64,000 nt of DNA from Neomicrococcus aestuarii (GTDB lineage Bacteria > Actinomycetota > Actinomycetes > Actinomycetales > Micrococcaceae): contig NZ_JACHDR010000001.1 of assembly GCF_014201135.1 (NCBI RefSeq), positions 1,612,001 to 1,676,000 on the forward strand, in the 5' to 3' direction. The notes below the pieces were generated by a model. The model searched no databases, was not told the origin of the DNA, and saw nothing but the letters and a program-made list of their open reading frames with translations. Position numbers and translations under genes: made by a program. Positions 54,433-63,984 of this stretch are shown piece after piece. How positions within the stretch are numbered: position 1 is the first letter of the stretch; each line of letters begins with the position of its first letter.

Positions 54433-56550
54433 CTAGATATCTAGGAAACGGACGTCCTTCGCGTTTTGCTGGATGAAGTTACGGCGAGACTCCACGTCTT
54501 CACCCATGAGCACGCTGAACACTTGGTCTACAGCGGCGGCATCTTCCATGCTGACTTGGCGCAACGTACGGTGCGCCGGGTCCATAGTGGTGTCCCACAG
54601 CTCGGAGTAATCCATCTCGCCCAGACCCTTGTAGCGCTGGATGCCGTTGTCCTTTGGCAAGCGACGGCCAGAGCTCAGTCCCTTTGCCACGTTGTCGTCA
54701 CGTTCCTTGTCCGAGAACACGTAATCGTGCGCAGCGTTGGACCACTTGATGCGGTACAGCGGCGGCTGTGCAAGGTAGACGAAGCCGTTTTCGATGAGCG
54801 GACGCATGAAGCGGAACAGGAGCGTCAGCAAGAGCGTGGTGATGTGCTGACCGTCGACGTCAGCATCTGCCATGAGCACGATCTTGTGGTAACGCAGCTT
54901 GTCAAGGTCGAATTCTTCACCAATACCGGTGCCGAAGGCCGTGATCATGGACTGGACTTCCTTGTTGCCCAGTGCGCGGTCCAAGCGAGCGCGCTCCACG
55001 TTCAAGATCTTGCCTCGCAACGGCAGGATGGCCTGGGTCCGCGGATCGCGGCCACGCTTGGCCGAACCACCTGCGGAGTCACCCTCCACCAGGTAGACCT
55101 CACACTCAACAGGGTTCTTCGAGGAGCAGTCAGCGAGCTTACCTGGCATGCCGAAGGACTCGAGCGGGGACTTACGACGCGCCTGATCGCGCGCCTTGCG
55201 GGCTGCCATGCGGGCGTGTGCAGCAAGCTGAGCCTTGCGAATGATGTCCTTAGCGGTGATTGGATTGCGCTCCAACCAGTCGCCGAGTTCCTGGTTCACC
55301 ACGGACTGCACGTAACCGCGAGCTACCGAGTTGCCGAGCTTGGTCTTGGTCTGACCTTCGAACTGTGGCTCGCCCAGCTTGATGGAAATGACGGCGGTCA
55401 AGCCTTCACGGATGTCATCGCCGGTGAGGTTTTCATCCTTGTCCTTGAGGATGCCCTTTTCCTTGGCGTACCGGTTGATCAAGCTGGTCAGCGCCGCGCG
55501 GAAGCCTTCTTCGTGCGTTCCGCCCTCATGCGTGTTGATGGCATTCGCGTAGGTGTGCACGGATTCGGAATACGCGGTGGTCCACTGCATGGCCACTTCG
55601 AGGGCAATCTTGCGCTCGGTGTCCTCAGACTCGAAGGAAATGACGTCTTCGTGGACCAATTCGGACTTCTTGGACGAGTTCAAGTACTTCACGTAGTCCA
55701 GAAGGCCATCGTCGTACTTGTAGTCAACGCGGCGGTGCTTTGGAGCTTCTGCCTTTGCGGGCTCGTCATCATCCACGGCGATTTCGTCTTCGATGTCATG
55801 GACCACGCGCTCATCCGTGAGCGTGATGCGCAATCCCTTGTTCAAGAACGCCATCTGCTGGAATCGAGCGCGTAGCGTCTCGAAGTCGAAGTCGACGGTG
55901 TCGAAGATTTCATCATCCGGGTAGAACGTCTGGGACGTGCCGGTCTCTTCGGTTGCTTCGCCCTGCACGAGGGTGCCCTGGGGCACGCCACCGTTAGCGA
56001 AGGACATGTGCCATTTGTAGCCCTGGCGGCGAATTTCCGTGTCCACACGCTTCGAGAGCGCGTTCACCACGGAGATACCCACACCGTGCAGACCGCCGGA
56101 CACCGCGTATCCGCCGCCGCCGAACTTACCGCCGGCGTGCAGGATGGTCATGACAACTTCCACGGTGGGCTTGCCCTCGGTGGGGTGCATATCCACCGGA
56201 ATACCGCGGCCGTTATCCACTACTCGAACGCCGCCGTCGGCACGCAGCGTCACATCGATGTGATCGCAATAGCCGGCCATGGCTTCGTCAACAGAGTTGT
56301 CCACCACTTCGTAGACAAGGTGGTGGAGGCCGCGCGCGCCGGTGGATCCGATGTACATACCGGGGCGCTTGCGAACAGCTTCTAGGCCTTCGAGGACGGT
56401 GATGTCACTCGCGCCGTATTCGTGTTCGACTCTTCCCACGGGAGTCTTGGGAGCCGACTCGGTAGAGCTCGGGGTGGCTTCGACGGGTGCATCAGCGCTA
56501 TCGGGTGCTGGTGCGGAGCTCTGCGTCGGTTCCAAATGTTCTTCTGCCAC
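54433..56550 (-). CDS. gyrB: DNA gyrase subunit B
   Basis: 705 residues from the GTG at 56550 (GAGGAG nine bases upstream). GHKL ATPase: [65 protein letters not shown] and [12 protein letters not shown] 45-residue acidic Ser/Ala-rich N-terminal extension precedes the ATPase. An insertion rich in charged residues (about 225-255) lies in the transducer region. Supplies ATP-driven negative supercoiling with GyrA. Confidence 0.96.
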   Translation of the reverse strand: MAEEHLEPTQSSAPAPDSADAPVEATPSSTESAPKTPVGRVEHEYGASDITVLEGLEAVRKRPGMYIGSTGARGLHHLVYEVVDNSVDEAMAGYCDHIDVTLRADGGVRVVDNGRGIPVDMHPTEGKPTVEVVMTILHAGGKFGGGGYAVSGGLHGVGISVVNALSKRVDTEIRRQGYKWHMSFANGGVPQGTLVQGEATEETGTSQTFYPDDEIFDTVDFDFETLRARFQQMAFLNKGLRITLTDERVVHDIEDEIAVDDDEPAKAEAPKHRRVDYKYDDGLLDYVKYLNSSKKSELVHEDVISFESEDTERKIALEVAMQWTTAYSESVHTYANAINTHEGGTHEEGFRAALTSLINRYAKEKGILKDKDENLTGDDIREGLTAVISIKLGEPQFEGQTKTKLGNSVARGYVQSVVNQELGDWLERNPITAKDIIRKAQLAAHARMAARKARDQARRKSPLESFGMPGKLADCSSKNPVECEVYLVEGDSAGGSAKRGRDPRTQAILPLRGKILNVERARLDRALGNKEVQSMITAFGTGIGEEFDLDKLRYHKIVLMADADVDGQHITTLLLTLLFRFMRPLIENGFVYLAQPPLYRIKWSNAAHDYVFSDKERDDNVAKGLSSGRRLPKDNGIQRYKGLGEMDYSELWDTTMDPAHRTLRQVSMEDAAAVDQVFSVLMGEDVESRRNFIQQNAKDVRFLDI

Positions 56551-56818
56551 GTGTGAAAAGCTCCTCGAAGATGTTAAAGCGGGAAAACCCACATCATTTT
56601 GTGGACGCCGGGAGTCGCAACGAAGAGACTCTCAGCCCATTGGGAATAATTCTACCCGTTTTCGCCTCAATTTTTGCGATGTTCGCTACCCGAGTATGGG
56701 ATAAGCGGCCATTTAAGGCCGCGCAAATAGATTTGACCCCTGTTTGGTAGGGTTCAGGCATCTGGCGCGGTACGTTGCTCCACGGGCGAAATTTCGGAGC
56801 GAGCTTCTCAGCCGCGCT

Positions 56819-57391
56819 CTACCCGTACGTATCGCGCGGGCCGCGGCCCTTCACGGTTCGGATTCCCTTGCGCCACGAGGGTGCGGTGGGTCCCAGCACC
56901 TTAATTTCCCGTACGACGCCGCTGCCTAGCTTCTCGCTGAAGACTTTCAGTAGTTGAAAATTCAGTAAGCGCATTTGGGAAGCCCAGGAGGTCGAGTCAG
57001 TCCTAATGGTCACGATTCCGTTGTCAAAGCTGACGGGTTTGCAGTGCGCAGCGATGTCGGCGCCCACGAGCTCTTCCCAACGGGACATCACGGAGCCGAC
57101 CGCTACGGGGGCGTTCCAGCCGCGATCTTGCACCAAGTTCTTCATGATGCCGCCGAGGTCTTTTGGATCTCTGGCGTCCGAGTAGTTCACAAAGTTCTTA
57201 TTGCGGCGTTCGCTGCGCGATTGAGCGGATCGTGCAGCGCGAGACTGCACTTGCTTCGCTTGGGCCGCGTCCATGCGTACTTCGCCGCGTTCAACGGCGG
57301 CCGCTCGCATGCGATTCAACAAAGTGCGCGGAGAATCTTCGAGGAGCGGATCATTCTCCGGTTCTGATTCATCGAAATCTTCGCGACTCAT
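56819..57391 (-). CDS. DciA-like (DUF721) replicative helicase loader
   Basis: 190 residues. Residues 80-175 form the DUF721/DciA KH-like domain (WNAPVAVGSVMSRWEELVGAD; DNGIVTIRTDSTSWASQMRL). DciA is the ancestral loader of DnaB helicase. Start overlaps recF stop by four bases, placing it in the dnaN-gnd-recF-dciA replication cluster, as in most actinobacteria. Confidence 0.88.
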   Translation of the reverse strand: MSREDFDESEPENDPLLEDSPRTLLNRMRAAAVERGEVRMDAAQAKQVQSRAARSAQSRSERRNKNFVNYSDARDPKDLGGIMKNLVQDRGWNAPVAVGSVMSRWEELVGADIAAHCKPVSFDNGIVTIRTDSTSWASQMRLLNFQLLKVFSEKLGSGVVREIKVLGPTAPSWRKGIRTVKGRGPRDTYG

Positions 57392-58617
57392 GCCGAACCC
57401 ACCACCCCGCTTGAGACCGGAATGATGGTCCCTTGAAGTTCGGAGGGAACATCCTCTGCCACCGCAGCCGTAATGAGGACTTGATCCGCGCGCTCCATCG
57501 CGGAGAGCAACTTGGCGCGGCGGCTGCTATCGAGTTCAGCGAAAACGTCGTCGAGAATCAGGATGGGTGCCGCCCCCTCCGTGGGGTCGTCGTCCAAGAG
57601 GGTTTCGAAACATGCGAGACGAAGAGCAAGTGCCAAGGACCAGGTTTCGCCGTGCGAGGCAAAACCTTTAGCCGGGAAGTCACCGATGAACAGTTCAATC
57701 TCATCTCGGTGAGGTCCTACGAGCGTCAGCCCGCGGTCCATTTCTTTTTTTCGCCGTTGCAACAAGGCAGCCCGGAACATTGACTCGATCTCTTCGAGCG
57801 GAGTCTCCGCGGTCAGCGAGAGTCCGTCCCCGGACTCGACCGAAGCGTCCTCTGCCGATGATTGCGCTCCGAAAGCTGCGCCGTCGTCCTCCAATTCCTG
57901 AAGAATTGAACTGCGGTAATGGGCAAAAACCGTTTTACTTCCATCAGTGAGACCGGCGTAAGCGTTCACAAGATGCGGCGTCAGAGCGGCCAACGCCGCC
58001 AGCCGACCCTTGAGAAGACGAGCTCCCGTCTGTGCAAGATGCTGATCCCAGACTTCAAGGGTTGCTGCGTGAGCCTCGCTGAGCGAGCGGGAACCCTTCG
58101 CGGATTTCAAAAGCGCGTTGCGCTGACGAAGGACCCGATCGTAGTCCTTGCGGTTGGACGCCTGAGCCGGCTGCAAGGTCACCAGAAAATCGTCGAAGAA
58201 ACGACGCCGAACACTAGGGTCGCCTTTGACGATTTCAAGATCTTCGGGAGCGAACATCACACAGCGAACGATGCCCAAAATATCCGCGGCACGCACGTTG
58301 TTGGAGCGATTGATACGTGCCCTATTGGCGCCTTTCGGCGTGATTTCTAGCTGCACGCTCGCGGCTTGGCGCGCTTCAGGATCGCTTCCACGTTCCACTC
58401 GAGCGCGCACAATGGCGCGAGGTGCGCCGAAACGGACTAACGGTGCGTCATTTGAGACGCGATGGGAGGCCAAATGCGCCAGGTAGTTGATGGACTCAAC
58501 CACGTTGGTTTTGCCCACGCCGTTCGATCCAACGAAGACAAAAGTCCCTTCGCCAAGCTCAATATCCGCTTGTTGATAGGTCCTGTAATCAGTCAACGAG
58601 AGATGAGTAATGAACAC
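57388..58617 (-). CDS. recF: DNA replication and repair protein RecF
   Basis: 409 residues, SMC-like ATPase. Walker A GSNGVGKTN near residue 32, signature block TWSLALALRLACFETL and Walker B ILILDDVFAELD. It helps RecOR load RecA at gaps. A variable loop near residues 235-250 (LEDDGAAFGAQSSAED) is formed in part by a dispersed-motif copy. Overlaps dciA. Confidence 0.95.
   Translation of the reverse strand: MFITHLSLTDYRTYQQADIELGEGTFVFVGSNGVGKTNVVESINYLAHLASHRVSNDAPLVRFGAPRAIVRARVERGSDPEARQAASVQLEITPKGANRARINRSNNVRAADILGIVRCVMFAPEDLEIVKGDPSVRRRFFDDFLVTLQPAQASNRKDYDRVLRQRNALLKSAKGSRSLSEAHAATLEVWDQHLAQTGARLLKGRLAALAALTPHLVNAYAGLTDGSKTVFAHYRSSILQELEDDGAAFGAQSSAEDASVESGDGLSLTAETPLEEIESMFRAALLQRRKKEMDRGLTLVGPHRDEIELFIGDFPAKGFASHGETWSLALALRLACFETLLDDDPTEGAAPILILDDVFAELDSSRRAKLLSAMERADQVLITAAVAEDVPSELQGTIIPVSSGVVGSA
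57872..57896 (+). repeat. Dispersed motif copy, in RecF variable loop
   Basis: AAAGCTGCGCCGTCGTCCTC then CAATTC. Two core differences. Confidence 0.55.
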
Positions 58618-58626
58618 TCAGTGTCC

Positions 58627-59529
58627 CTACTCGGTGGGTCGTTTTACTGCGTGTCCACCGAATTGTTGGCGCAGAGCCGCAATCATCTTGTTGGTGGGTG
58701 AGTCATCCTGGCGGGACGCGAAGCGCTGGAAAAGAGCTGCGGTGATGACCGGCATAGGAACCGCGTTAGCGATTGCCTCTTCAACGGTCCAGCGGCCTTC
58801 ACCGGAATCGTCCACATAACCGGCGATGTCCTTGAGCTCAGGATCCTTTTCGAGTGCTTCCACCACGAGGTCCAAAAGCCAGGAACGAATGACGGTTCCC
58901 TCTTGCCACGCGGTGAAGGTTCCTGGGACATCCCTGATGGAGGACTTTGCGGAGAGCAGTTCGTAGCCCTCGGCGTAGGCCTGCATGATTCCGTATTCGA
59001 TGCCGTTGTGAACCATCTTCGCGTAGTGGCCAGCACCCACATCACCCACGTGGACGAAGCTTCGAGCACGTTCGCCTTCGGGCCGCAGCGCATCGAAGAT
59101 GGGCATGAGCTCTTCAATGTCAGAAGATTCGCCGCCGGCCATGAGGCCGTAACCATTCTTGAGGCCCCAAACTCCGCCAGAAACACCGCAATCTACAAAG
59201 CGAATTCCGTTTTCGGCAAGATCGGCGGCATGCCGTTCGTCATCGCTGAATCGCGTGTTTCCGCCATCGATGACCAAGTCTCCTGCACTCAGCAAGGACT
59301 TGAGCTCGCCAATAACCGAATCGGTTGGAGCTCCTGCCGGCACCATGACCCACACAATGCGTGGGGAAGGTAGCGCGGACACGAGTTCCTGGAGACTCGG
59401 AACGTCAGAAACCTCTGGATTACGGTCATATCCGGTGACTTGGAGGCCAGCGTTGATCAAACGCTGGCGCATGTTCGCGCCCATTTTTCCTAGGCCGATC
59501 ATGCCAAGATGCATCGATTCAGTGTTCAT
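58627..59529 (-). CDS. gnd: 6-phosphogluconate dehydrogenase, decarboxylating
   Basis: 300 residues, the short tetrameric type. NAD(P) loop LGMIGLGKMGANM at the N-terminus. Substrate motifs VDCGVSGGVWGLKNGYGLMAGG and the catalytic lysine in GAGHYAKMVHNGIEYG. It converts 6-phosphogluconate to ribulose 5-phosphate. Located between dnaN and recF as in many Micrococcales and Streptomyces. Functionally follows the GntK product. Confidence 0.94.
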   Translation of the reverse strand: MNTESMHLGMIGLGKMGANMRQRLINAGLQVTGYDRNPEVSDVPSLQELVSALPSPRIVWVMVPAGAPTDSVIGELKSLLSAGDLVIDGGNTRFSDDERHAADLAENGIRFVDCGVSGGVWGLKNGYGLMAGGESSDIEELMPIFDALRPEGERARSFVHVGDVGAGHYAKMVHNGIEYGIMQAYAEGYELLSAKSSIRDVPGTFTAWQEGTVIRSWLLDLVVEALEKDPELKDIAGYVDDSGEGRWTVEEAIANAVPMPVITAALFQRFASRQDDSPTNKMIAALRQQFGGHAVKRPTE

Positions 59530-59605
59530 GGTCCCTCTCAGAAAGCGCAGTTGACCTGCGGCGATAGGTTGTGACCTCGAAAACGTTCCGCTGGTGCGGT
59601 TGAGG

Positions 59606-60730
59606 TTAGCTGTTTGGCAATCGGATGGGCATCACGAGGTAACGGTATGCGTCATCGTCAGAGCTATCAGCTTCACGCTGTCCCGTCAGCATGGCAGGTT
59701 TTGCTGCCGTGGTGAAGGAAAAACGAACGAAATCGGTGTCAAAAGCGCTCAATCCTTCGCTCAAATACGTGGGATTGAAGGCTACGGTGATGTCTTCGCC
59801 ATCAAGGGCTGCCGAAATCGATTCTTCAGCCTGGGCGTCTTCGCCCGTTCCGGCTTCAAGAGTCAACTGGCCATCCGTGAAGGACATGCGAACTGGGGTG
59901 TTGCGCTCGGCAACAATGGCTACACGACGAACTGCTTCTGCAAGTTCTTGAGTGCTGACCGAAGCGTGAACTGGGGTCTCACTAGGGAACAACGAGCGAA
60001 TTTTCGGGTAATCGCCGTCTACCAGGACGGATGTGGTGCGGCGGTTGCCGGATTCGAAACCGATGATGTCCGCTTTGTCGCCCAGAGAAATCTTGAGTTC
60101 ACCGGATCCGCCGAGAGTACGAGCAACTTCGTTCAAAATGCGGCTCTTGACCAGTGCGGACGTGGAAATCTCTGACTTAGCCGGCTTCCAATTGAGCTCA
60201 CGAAGTGACAATCGGTAACGGTCAGTAGCCAGGAAGGAGATGGTGTCTCCTTCAAACTCAAGCTTGACGCCAGTCAAGATGGGCAAAGTGTCATCCTTGG
60301 ATGCTGCCACGATGACTTGCTGGATTGCGTGTGCAAAAGCTTCGCCGTCTACGGTGCCCACAACTTCAGGTGTTGCCGGACGAGCTGGGTAATCCGCAAC
60401 TGGCATGGTGGCCACATTGAAGCGCGAACGACCAGCCGTGATGGTGACCTTCGAACCATCTTGCTCCAACGTCACCTTTGACGAAGGCAAAGCACGAGAA
60501 ATCTCTGCGAGAAGCTTGCCGGAAACCAGGATGGTTCCTTTAGTGCTGATATCGGCAGGGAATTCAATGTGAGCAGAGACTTCGTAGTCGTAGCTTTCCA
60601 AGGTGACAATGCCGTTTTCGGCAGTCAACAAAATTCCTGCAAGGACTGGTGAGGATGGTCGCTGGCTGATGGAGCGAGCGGTCCACGCTACTGCCTCGGA
60701 AAAGACATCCCTCTCGACGCTGAACTTCAC
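59606..60730 (-). CDS. dnaN: DNA polymerase III sliding clamp (beta)
   Basis: 374 residues, three clamp domains of about 120 residues each. Recognisable segments: LAGILLTAENGIVTLESYDY, LPILTGVKLEFEGDTISFLA, and the terminus YRYLVMPIRLP. It rings DNA and tethers the polymerase. Follows dnaA across the 431-base origin-type gap. Confidence 0.96.
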   Translation of the reverse strand: MKFSVERDVFSEAVAWTARSISQRPSSPVLAGILLTAENGIVTLESYDYEVSAHIEFPADISTKGTILVSGKLLAEISRALPSSKVTLEQDGSKVTITAGRSRFNVATMPVADYPARPATPEVVGTVDGEAFAHAIQQVIVAASKDDTLPILTGVKLEFEGDTISFLATDRYRLSLRELNWKPAKSEISTSALVKSRILNEVARTLGGSGELKISLGDKADIIGFESGNRRTTSVLVDGDYPKIRSLFPSETPVHASVSTQELAEAVRRVAIVAERNTPVRMSFTDGQLTLEAGTGEDAQAEESISAALDGEDITVAFNPTYLSEGLSAFDTDFVRFSFTTAAKPAMLTGQREADSSDDDAYRYLVMPIRLPNS

Positions 60731-61161
60731 GAAGAGTTCCGCCTTTCATTCATGGGTTTTTCACCGAATTACACACACGTATCCCTGCAAGCTTAGCCGC
60801 TTGGTGGGGGTGGGTCGCCACCTGTGTGTGATTCGTGAGGCGACTGAAGGAGCCCCTGGAAAGCGGAGCGCGGGAGGGGTCCAAAATTTTTGATTTTGTT
60901 ATTTGATGTTCGCGCTTAAAGAGGTTCGTAGTGTTAATAACATCTGTGGATTCTGTGGATAACCCCCTTTTTCGGGGATTTTCGTTTGTTTTGCCTGTGG
61001 ACAACGTGTGTGCTTTAAGTTGAGGACCGCTGCGGCTTAAGTGGATGAATTACGACGGCGAAACTTGAGTCCACAAGCATTGCTGTAGTTATACGCATTT
61101 AAGGATGGTTATCCACAGGTTAAGAACAATGAGCTGTGCAGAACTACAAAAAACGCGGGAT
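60731..61161. other. dnaA-dnaN intergenic region (probable oriC part)
   Basis: 431 bases, no gene. Perfect DnaA boxes at 60954-60962 (-), 60996-61004 (-) and 61109-61117 (+), with weaker ones at 60944 and 61064. AT-rich runs lie near 60885-60940. Position between dnaA and dnaN is the usual actinobacterial oriC. Confidence 0.75.
61047..61067 (-). repeat. Weak dispersed motif copy near oriC
   Basis: Minus strand CAAGTTTCGCCGTCGTAATT, several core differences. Confidence 0.3.
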
Positions 61162-62592
61162 TTAGTGGGAGTTTTGGCTCTGTTTGATCCGGTTTGTGAG
61201 TTCCGTGACCTGATTGAAGATCGCTCGACGCTCTGCCATAAGTTCGCGAATCTTGCGTTCAGCGTGAATCACCGTGGTGTGGTCGCGTCCGCCAAGCTCC
61301 GCGCCGATGCGTGGAAGGGACATATCCGTGAGTTCGCGCAAGAGATACATAGCGATCTGGCGAGCGGTCACCAGGGTCCGGGTACGGGACTTCGAGTTGA
61401 GCTCATCGAGGGTCAAATTGAAGTAATCCGCGGTGGCAGCAATGATCTGCGCCGAAGTAATCTCCTGCGCACCCTCATCCGTGATCAAGTCCTTGAGCAC
61501 AGTTTCGGCCAAATCCCGGTCAACTTCGGAGTTATTCAAGGACGCGAATGCCGTCACACGAATGAGAGCGCCCTCGAGTTCACGAATGTTGGAAGAGATC
61601 TTGGACGCGATGTATTCGAGCACGTCATCGCTGGCTTTTAGCCCTTCGGCATCAGCCTTCTTGCGCAAAATCGCAATACGCGTCTCAAGCTCCGGTGGCT
61701 GAATATCCGTAATCAGACCCCACTCAAAGCGGGAACGAAGACGTTCCTCGAAACCGGAAAGCTGCTTGGGAGGAAGGTCGGACGTGATCACCACTTGCTT
61801 GGAGTGGTTGTGTAACGCGTTGAACGTGTGGAAGAACTCTTCCTGAGTAGCGTCCTTGCCGGCCAGGAACTGAATGTCGTCAATGAGCAAGATATCCACG
61901 TTGCGGTACGTGGTCTTGAAGCTGGTTCCTTCATCGTCGCGAATCGAGTTGATGAAGTCGTTCGTGAACTCTTCCGAATTCACGTAGCGAACGCGGATTC
62001 CCTTGTACATCTGGCGTGCATAGTGGCCAATGGCGTGAAGCAAGTGAGTCTTGCCAAGACCCGAATCACCGTAAATAAACAGCGGGTTGTAGGCCTTCGC
62101 GGGTGCCTCAGCCACGGCAGCGGCTGCCGCGTGAGCGAAGCGGTTGGACGAGCCAATCACGAACGTATCGAAAATGTACTTGGGGTTGAGCCGACCAAAT
62201 TCTTGAGACGTCGACGGCGGAGCGGGAGCCGGCTTTGGCTGCGGGCGGTTAGAAACCTCGTGCTCAACGGGGGCCGGAGCCTTGGGTTCTTCCGCGGAAG
62301 GCTCCGTAAGATCGCGCTTTTCCAGCTCAGGATCAACGATGTACGCGCAGTGCAAGCGCATTCCGAAGACCTTCTCCACACCGTTTTCAATCTGCTCTTT
62401 GAGATTGTTCTGTAGAACTTCGCGCGTCAATTCGTTCGGAACGGCGATGACTAGGGACGTTCCAGCCAAAACCGTAGGGCTCGCGAGGGTGACAAATCCG
62501 CGATTTCGGGCCGTAAGACGGTCATCGTCCTCCATGACCCGGATAACCTGGCGCCACGAGCTGCCAAGGTTGTTGGATTCATCCGTGCTCAT
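61162..62592 (-). CDS. dnaA: Chromosomal replication initiator DnaA
   Basis: 476 residues. Domain I at 1-85, a Pro/Glu-rich domain II at about 88-130, AAA+ domain III with Walker A GDSGLGKTH and Walker B LLIDDIQFLAG, and domain IV with the DnaA signature (GAELGGRDHTTVIHAERKI). It binds DnaA boxes and opens the origin. ATG start at 62592 with GGGGAAG upstream. Confidence 0.97.
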   Translation of the reverse strand: MSTDESNNLGSSWRQVIRVMEDDDRLTARNRGFVTLASPTVLAGTSLVIAVPNELTREVLQNNLKEQIENGVEKVFGMRLHCAYIVDPELEKRDLTEPSAEEPKAPAPVEHEVSNRPQPKPAPAPPSTSQEFGRLNPKYIFDTFVIGSSNRFAHAAAAAVAEAPAKAYNPLFIYGDSGLGKTHLLHAIGHYARQMYKGIRVRYVNSEEFTNDFINSIRDDEGTSFKTTYRNVDILLIDDIQFLAGKDATQEEFFHTFNALHNHSKQVVITSDLPPKQLSGFEERLRSRFEWGLITDIQPPELETRIAILRKKADAEGLKASDDVLEYIASKISSNIRELEGALIRVTAFASLNNSEVDRDLAETVLKDLITDEGAQEITSAQIIAATADYFNLTLDELNSKSRTRTLVTARQIAMYLLRELTDMSLPRIGAELGGRDHTTVIHAERKIRELMAERRAIFNQVTELTNRIKQSQNSH

Positions 62593-62977
62593 TCGTTGCT
62601 TCCCCTTTTTTGAAAACTCTCACTGCGAGTCTAGCGATCATCCACAAACTTATTCACAGGCCGTGGATAACTTGTGATCAAAGAATCACAGGATTTTTAA
62701 GCACTTACCCACAAGTAAAGTTTTCTCAAGTCCACAACCGTGTATAACTTGACAGAGGGCCTCAACGGTCACTCTTTGCGACCCCAATTTGACGTGCATT
62801 CTAGGGTTCCCCTATTGTTAATCAGTCCTATGTGCGTCCTCTGGCGTGTTTTACACCGAGAGTTCGCCGCCACCAAGTGCTGTTTCCAGGCTTGTCCGGC
62901 GGTCGATGCATTGAATTTTCAGCGTCAACCTGTTCTGTTACGGGCGCGGCGCGCCAACAGACTTAGTGGAGTTAATC
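62593..62977. other. dnaA-rpmH intergenic region with degenerate DnaA boxes
   Basis: 385 bases. One-mismatch DnaA boxes at 62638 (+), 62650 (+), 62662 (-) and 62705 (+). It must also hold the divergent dnaA and rpmH promoters. No ORF supported. Confidence 0.6.
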
Positions 62978-63115
62978 GTGAGCAAGCGGACTTTTCAGCC
63001 GAATAACCGCCGTCGTGCCAAGAAGCACGGCTTCCGTCTTCGCATGCGCACCCGCGCTGGCCGTGCCATCTTGGCAAGCCGCCGCTCTAAGGGCCGCACT
63101 GCACTTTCTGCCTAG
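62978..63115 (+). CDS. rpmH: 50S ribosomal protein bL34
   Basis: 45 residues, GTG start: [20 protein letters not shown], then [20 protein letters not shown]. Standard L34 length and sequence. A structural protein of the large ribosomal subunit. Divergent from dnaA and first of rpmH-rnpA-yidD-yidC. Confidence 0.97.
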   Translation: MSKRTFQPNNRRRAKKHGFRLRMRTRAGRAILASRRSKGRTALSA

Positions 63116-63179
63116 TTCGCGCTAGTTCAGAAAGAACAACTGATAGGAATACCGTGCCGTCTCGTGCCTTGAGGAACTA

Positions 63180-63560
63180 ATGCTTCCTGTTGAGCACCGA
63201 ATGCGGACCGCCGGCGATTTTTCAGACACCGTACGTTCCGGTGCCCGCATTGGGCGCCGGAACGTTGTTGTATACGCACATCTTCTCGCTGAGCCCCTTC
63301 CTAGCCGAGTTGGATTCATCGTTTCCAAGAAAGTTGGGAACGCAGTGACTCGTAACCTCGTTAAGAGACGTTTAAGGGCTCTTTCCGCAGACTATGTGAA
63401 GCAATTTCCACAAGGTTTCGGCATCGTGATGCGAGCTTTGCCGGCCGCAAGCACTGCCACGTGGGATGAACTCAGCCGCGATCTACACTCAGCGTTCCAA
63501 AAAATCGAGAAGATTCACACGGAGCATCACTCTTCTAAGGGGGAAGAACATGTGCGCTGA
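63180..63560 (+). CDS. rnpA: Ribonuclease P protein component
   Basis: 126 residues, ATG with GAGGAAC upstream. The RNase P signature KKVGNAVTRNLVKRRLR (about residues 50-66) is intact. It supports the catalytic RNA in tRNA 5' maturation. Overlaps yidD by 11 bases. Confidence 0.95.
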   Translation: MLPVEHRMRTAGDFSDTVRSGARIGRRNVVVYAHLLAEPLPSRVGFIVSKKVGNAVTRNLVKRRLRALSADYVKQFPQGFGIVMRALPAASTATWDELSRDLHSAFQKIEKIHTEHHSSKGEEHVR

Positions 63561-63978
63561 AGCTAGCCACGCGTCAGTAACGGGCGCACCTGCGCAAGCT
63601 GCGTCGTCGTCCTCTCCCACCAATCCCTTTCTCACCGCGCTGAAATGGATCCTCGAAATCCCCCGGCTCCTGCTCATGGGATTTCTGAAGCTCTACCGAC
63701 TCATCATCTCGCCCACCTACGGCGATGTGTGTGGATACTTCCCCAGTTGTTCTGCTTACGCACTGGAAGCCGTCACTGTGCACGGCGCCACGCGCGGAAG
63801 TTGGCTAGCTGCCAGGCGCTTATTGCGCTGTAATCCGTGGGGCAAAGGCGGGATCGATATGGTTCCGCCCGGTAAACGGATTTGGCCAGAAGGCAAGACG
63901 CCGAAGATCATTGTTCTAAACCACCCGCCCATCCCAGACGACATTGACGAGTCCGCAGCCGCGGATCGAGGAGCTTAA
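63550..63978 (+). CDS. yidD: Membrane protein insertion efficiency factor YidD
   Basis: 142 residues from the ATG at 63550 (AAGGGGGAAG upstream). Core signature LIISPTYGDVCGYFPSCSAYALEA and HGATRGSWLAARRLLRCNPWGKGGID is intact. The N-terminal 35 residues and the C-terminal 40 residues extend the usual core. The N-terminal extension (AQAASSSSPTNP) is encoded by an exact dispersed-motif copy. Helps YidC-dependent insertion. Confidence 0.93.
   Translation: MCAEASHASVTGAPAQAASSSSPTNPFLTALKWILEIPRLLLMGFLKLYRLIISPTYGDVCGYFPSCSAYALEAVTVHGATRGSWLAARRLLRCNPWGKGGIDMVPPGKRIWPEGKTPKIIVLNHPPIPDDIDESAAADRGA
63594..63613 (+). repeat. Dispersed motif copy, exact core, in YidD N-terminus
   Basis: Exact GCAAGCTGCGTCGTCGT followed by CCT. 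Encodes QAASSS. Confidence 0.85.
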
Positions 63979-63984
63979 CACCTC

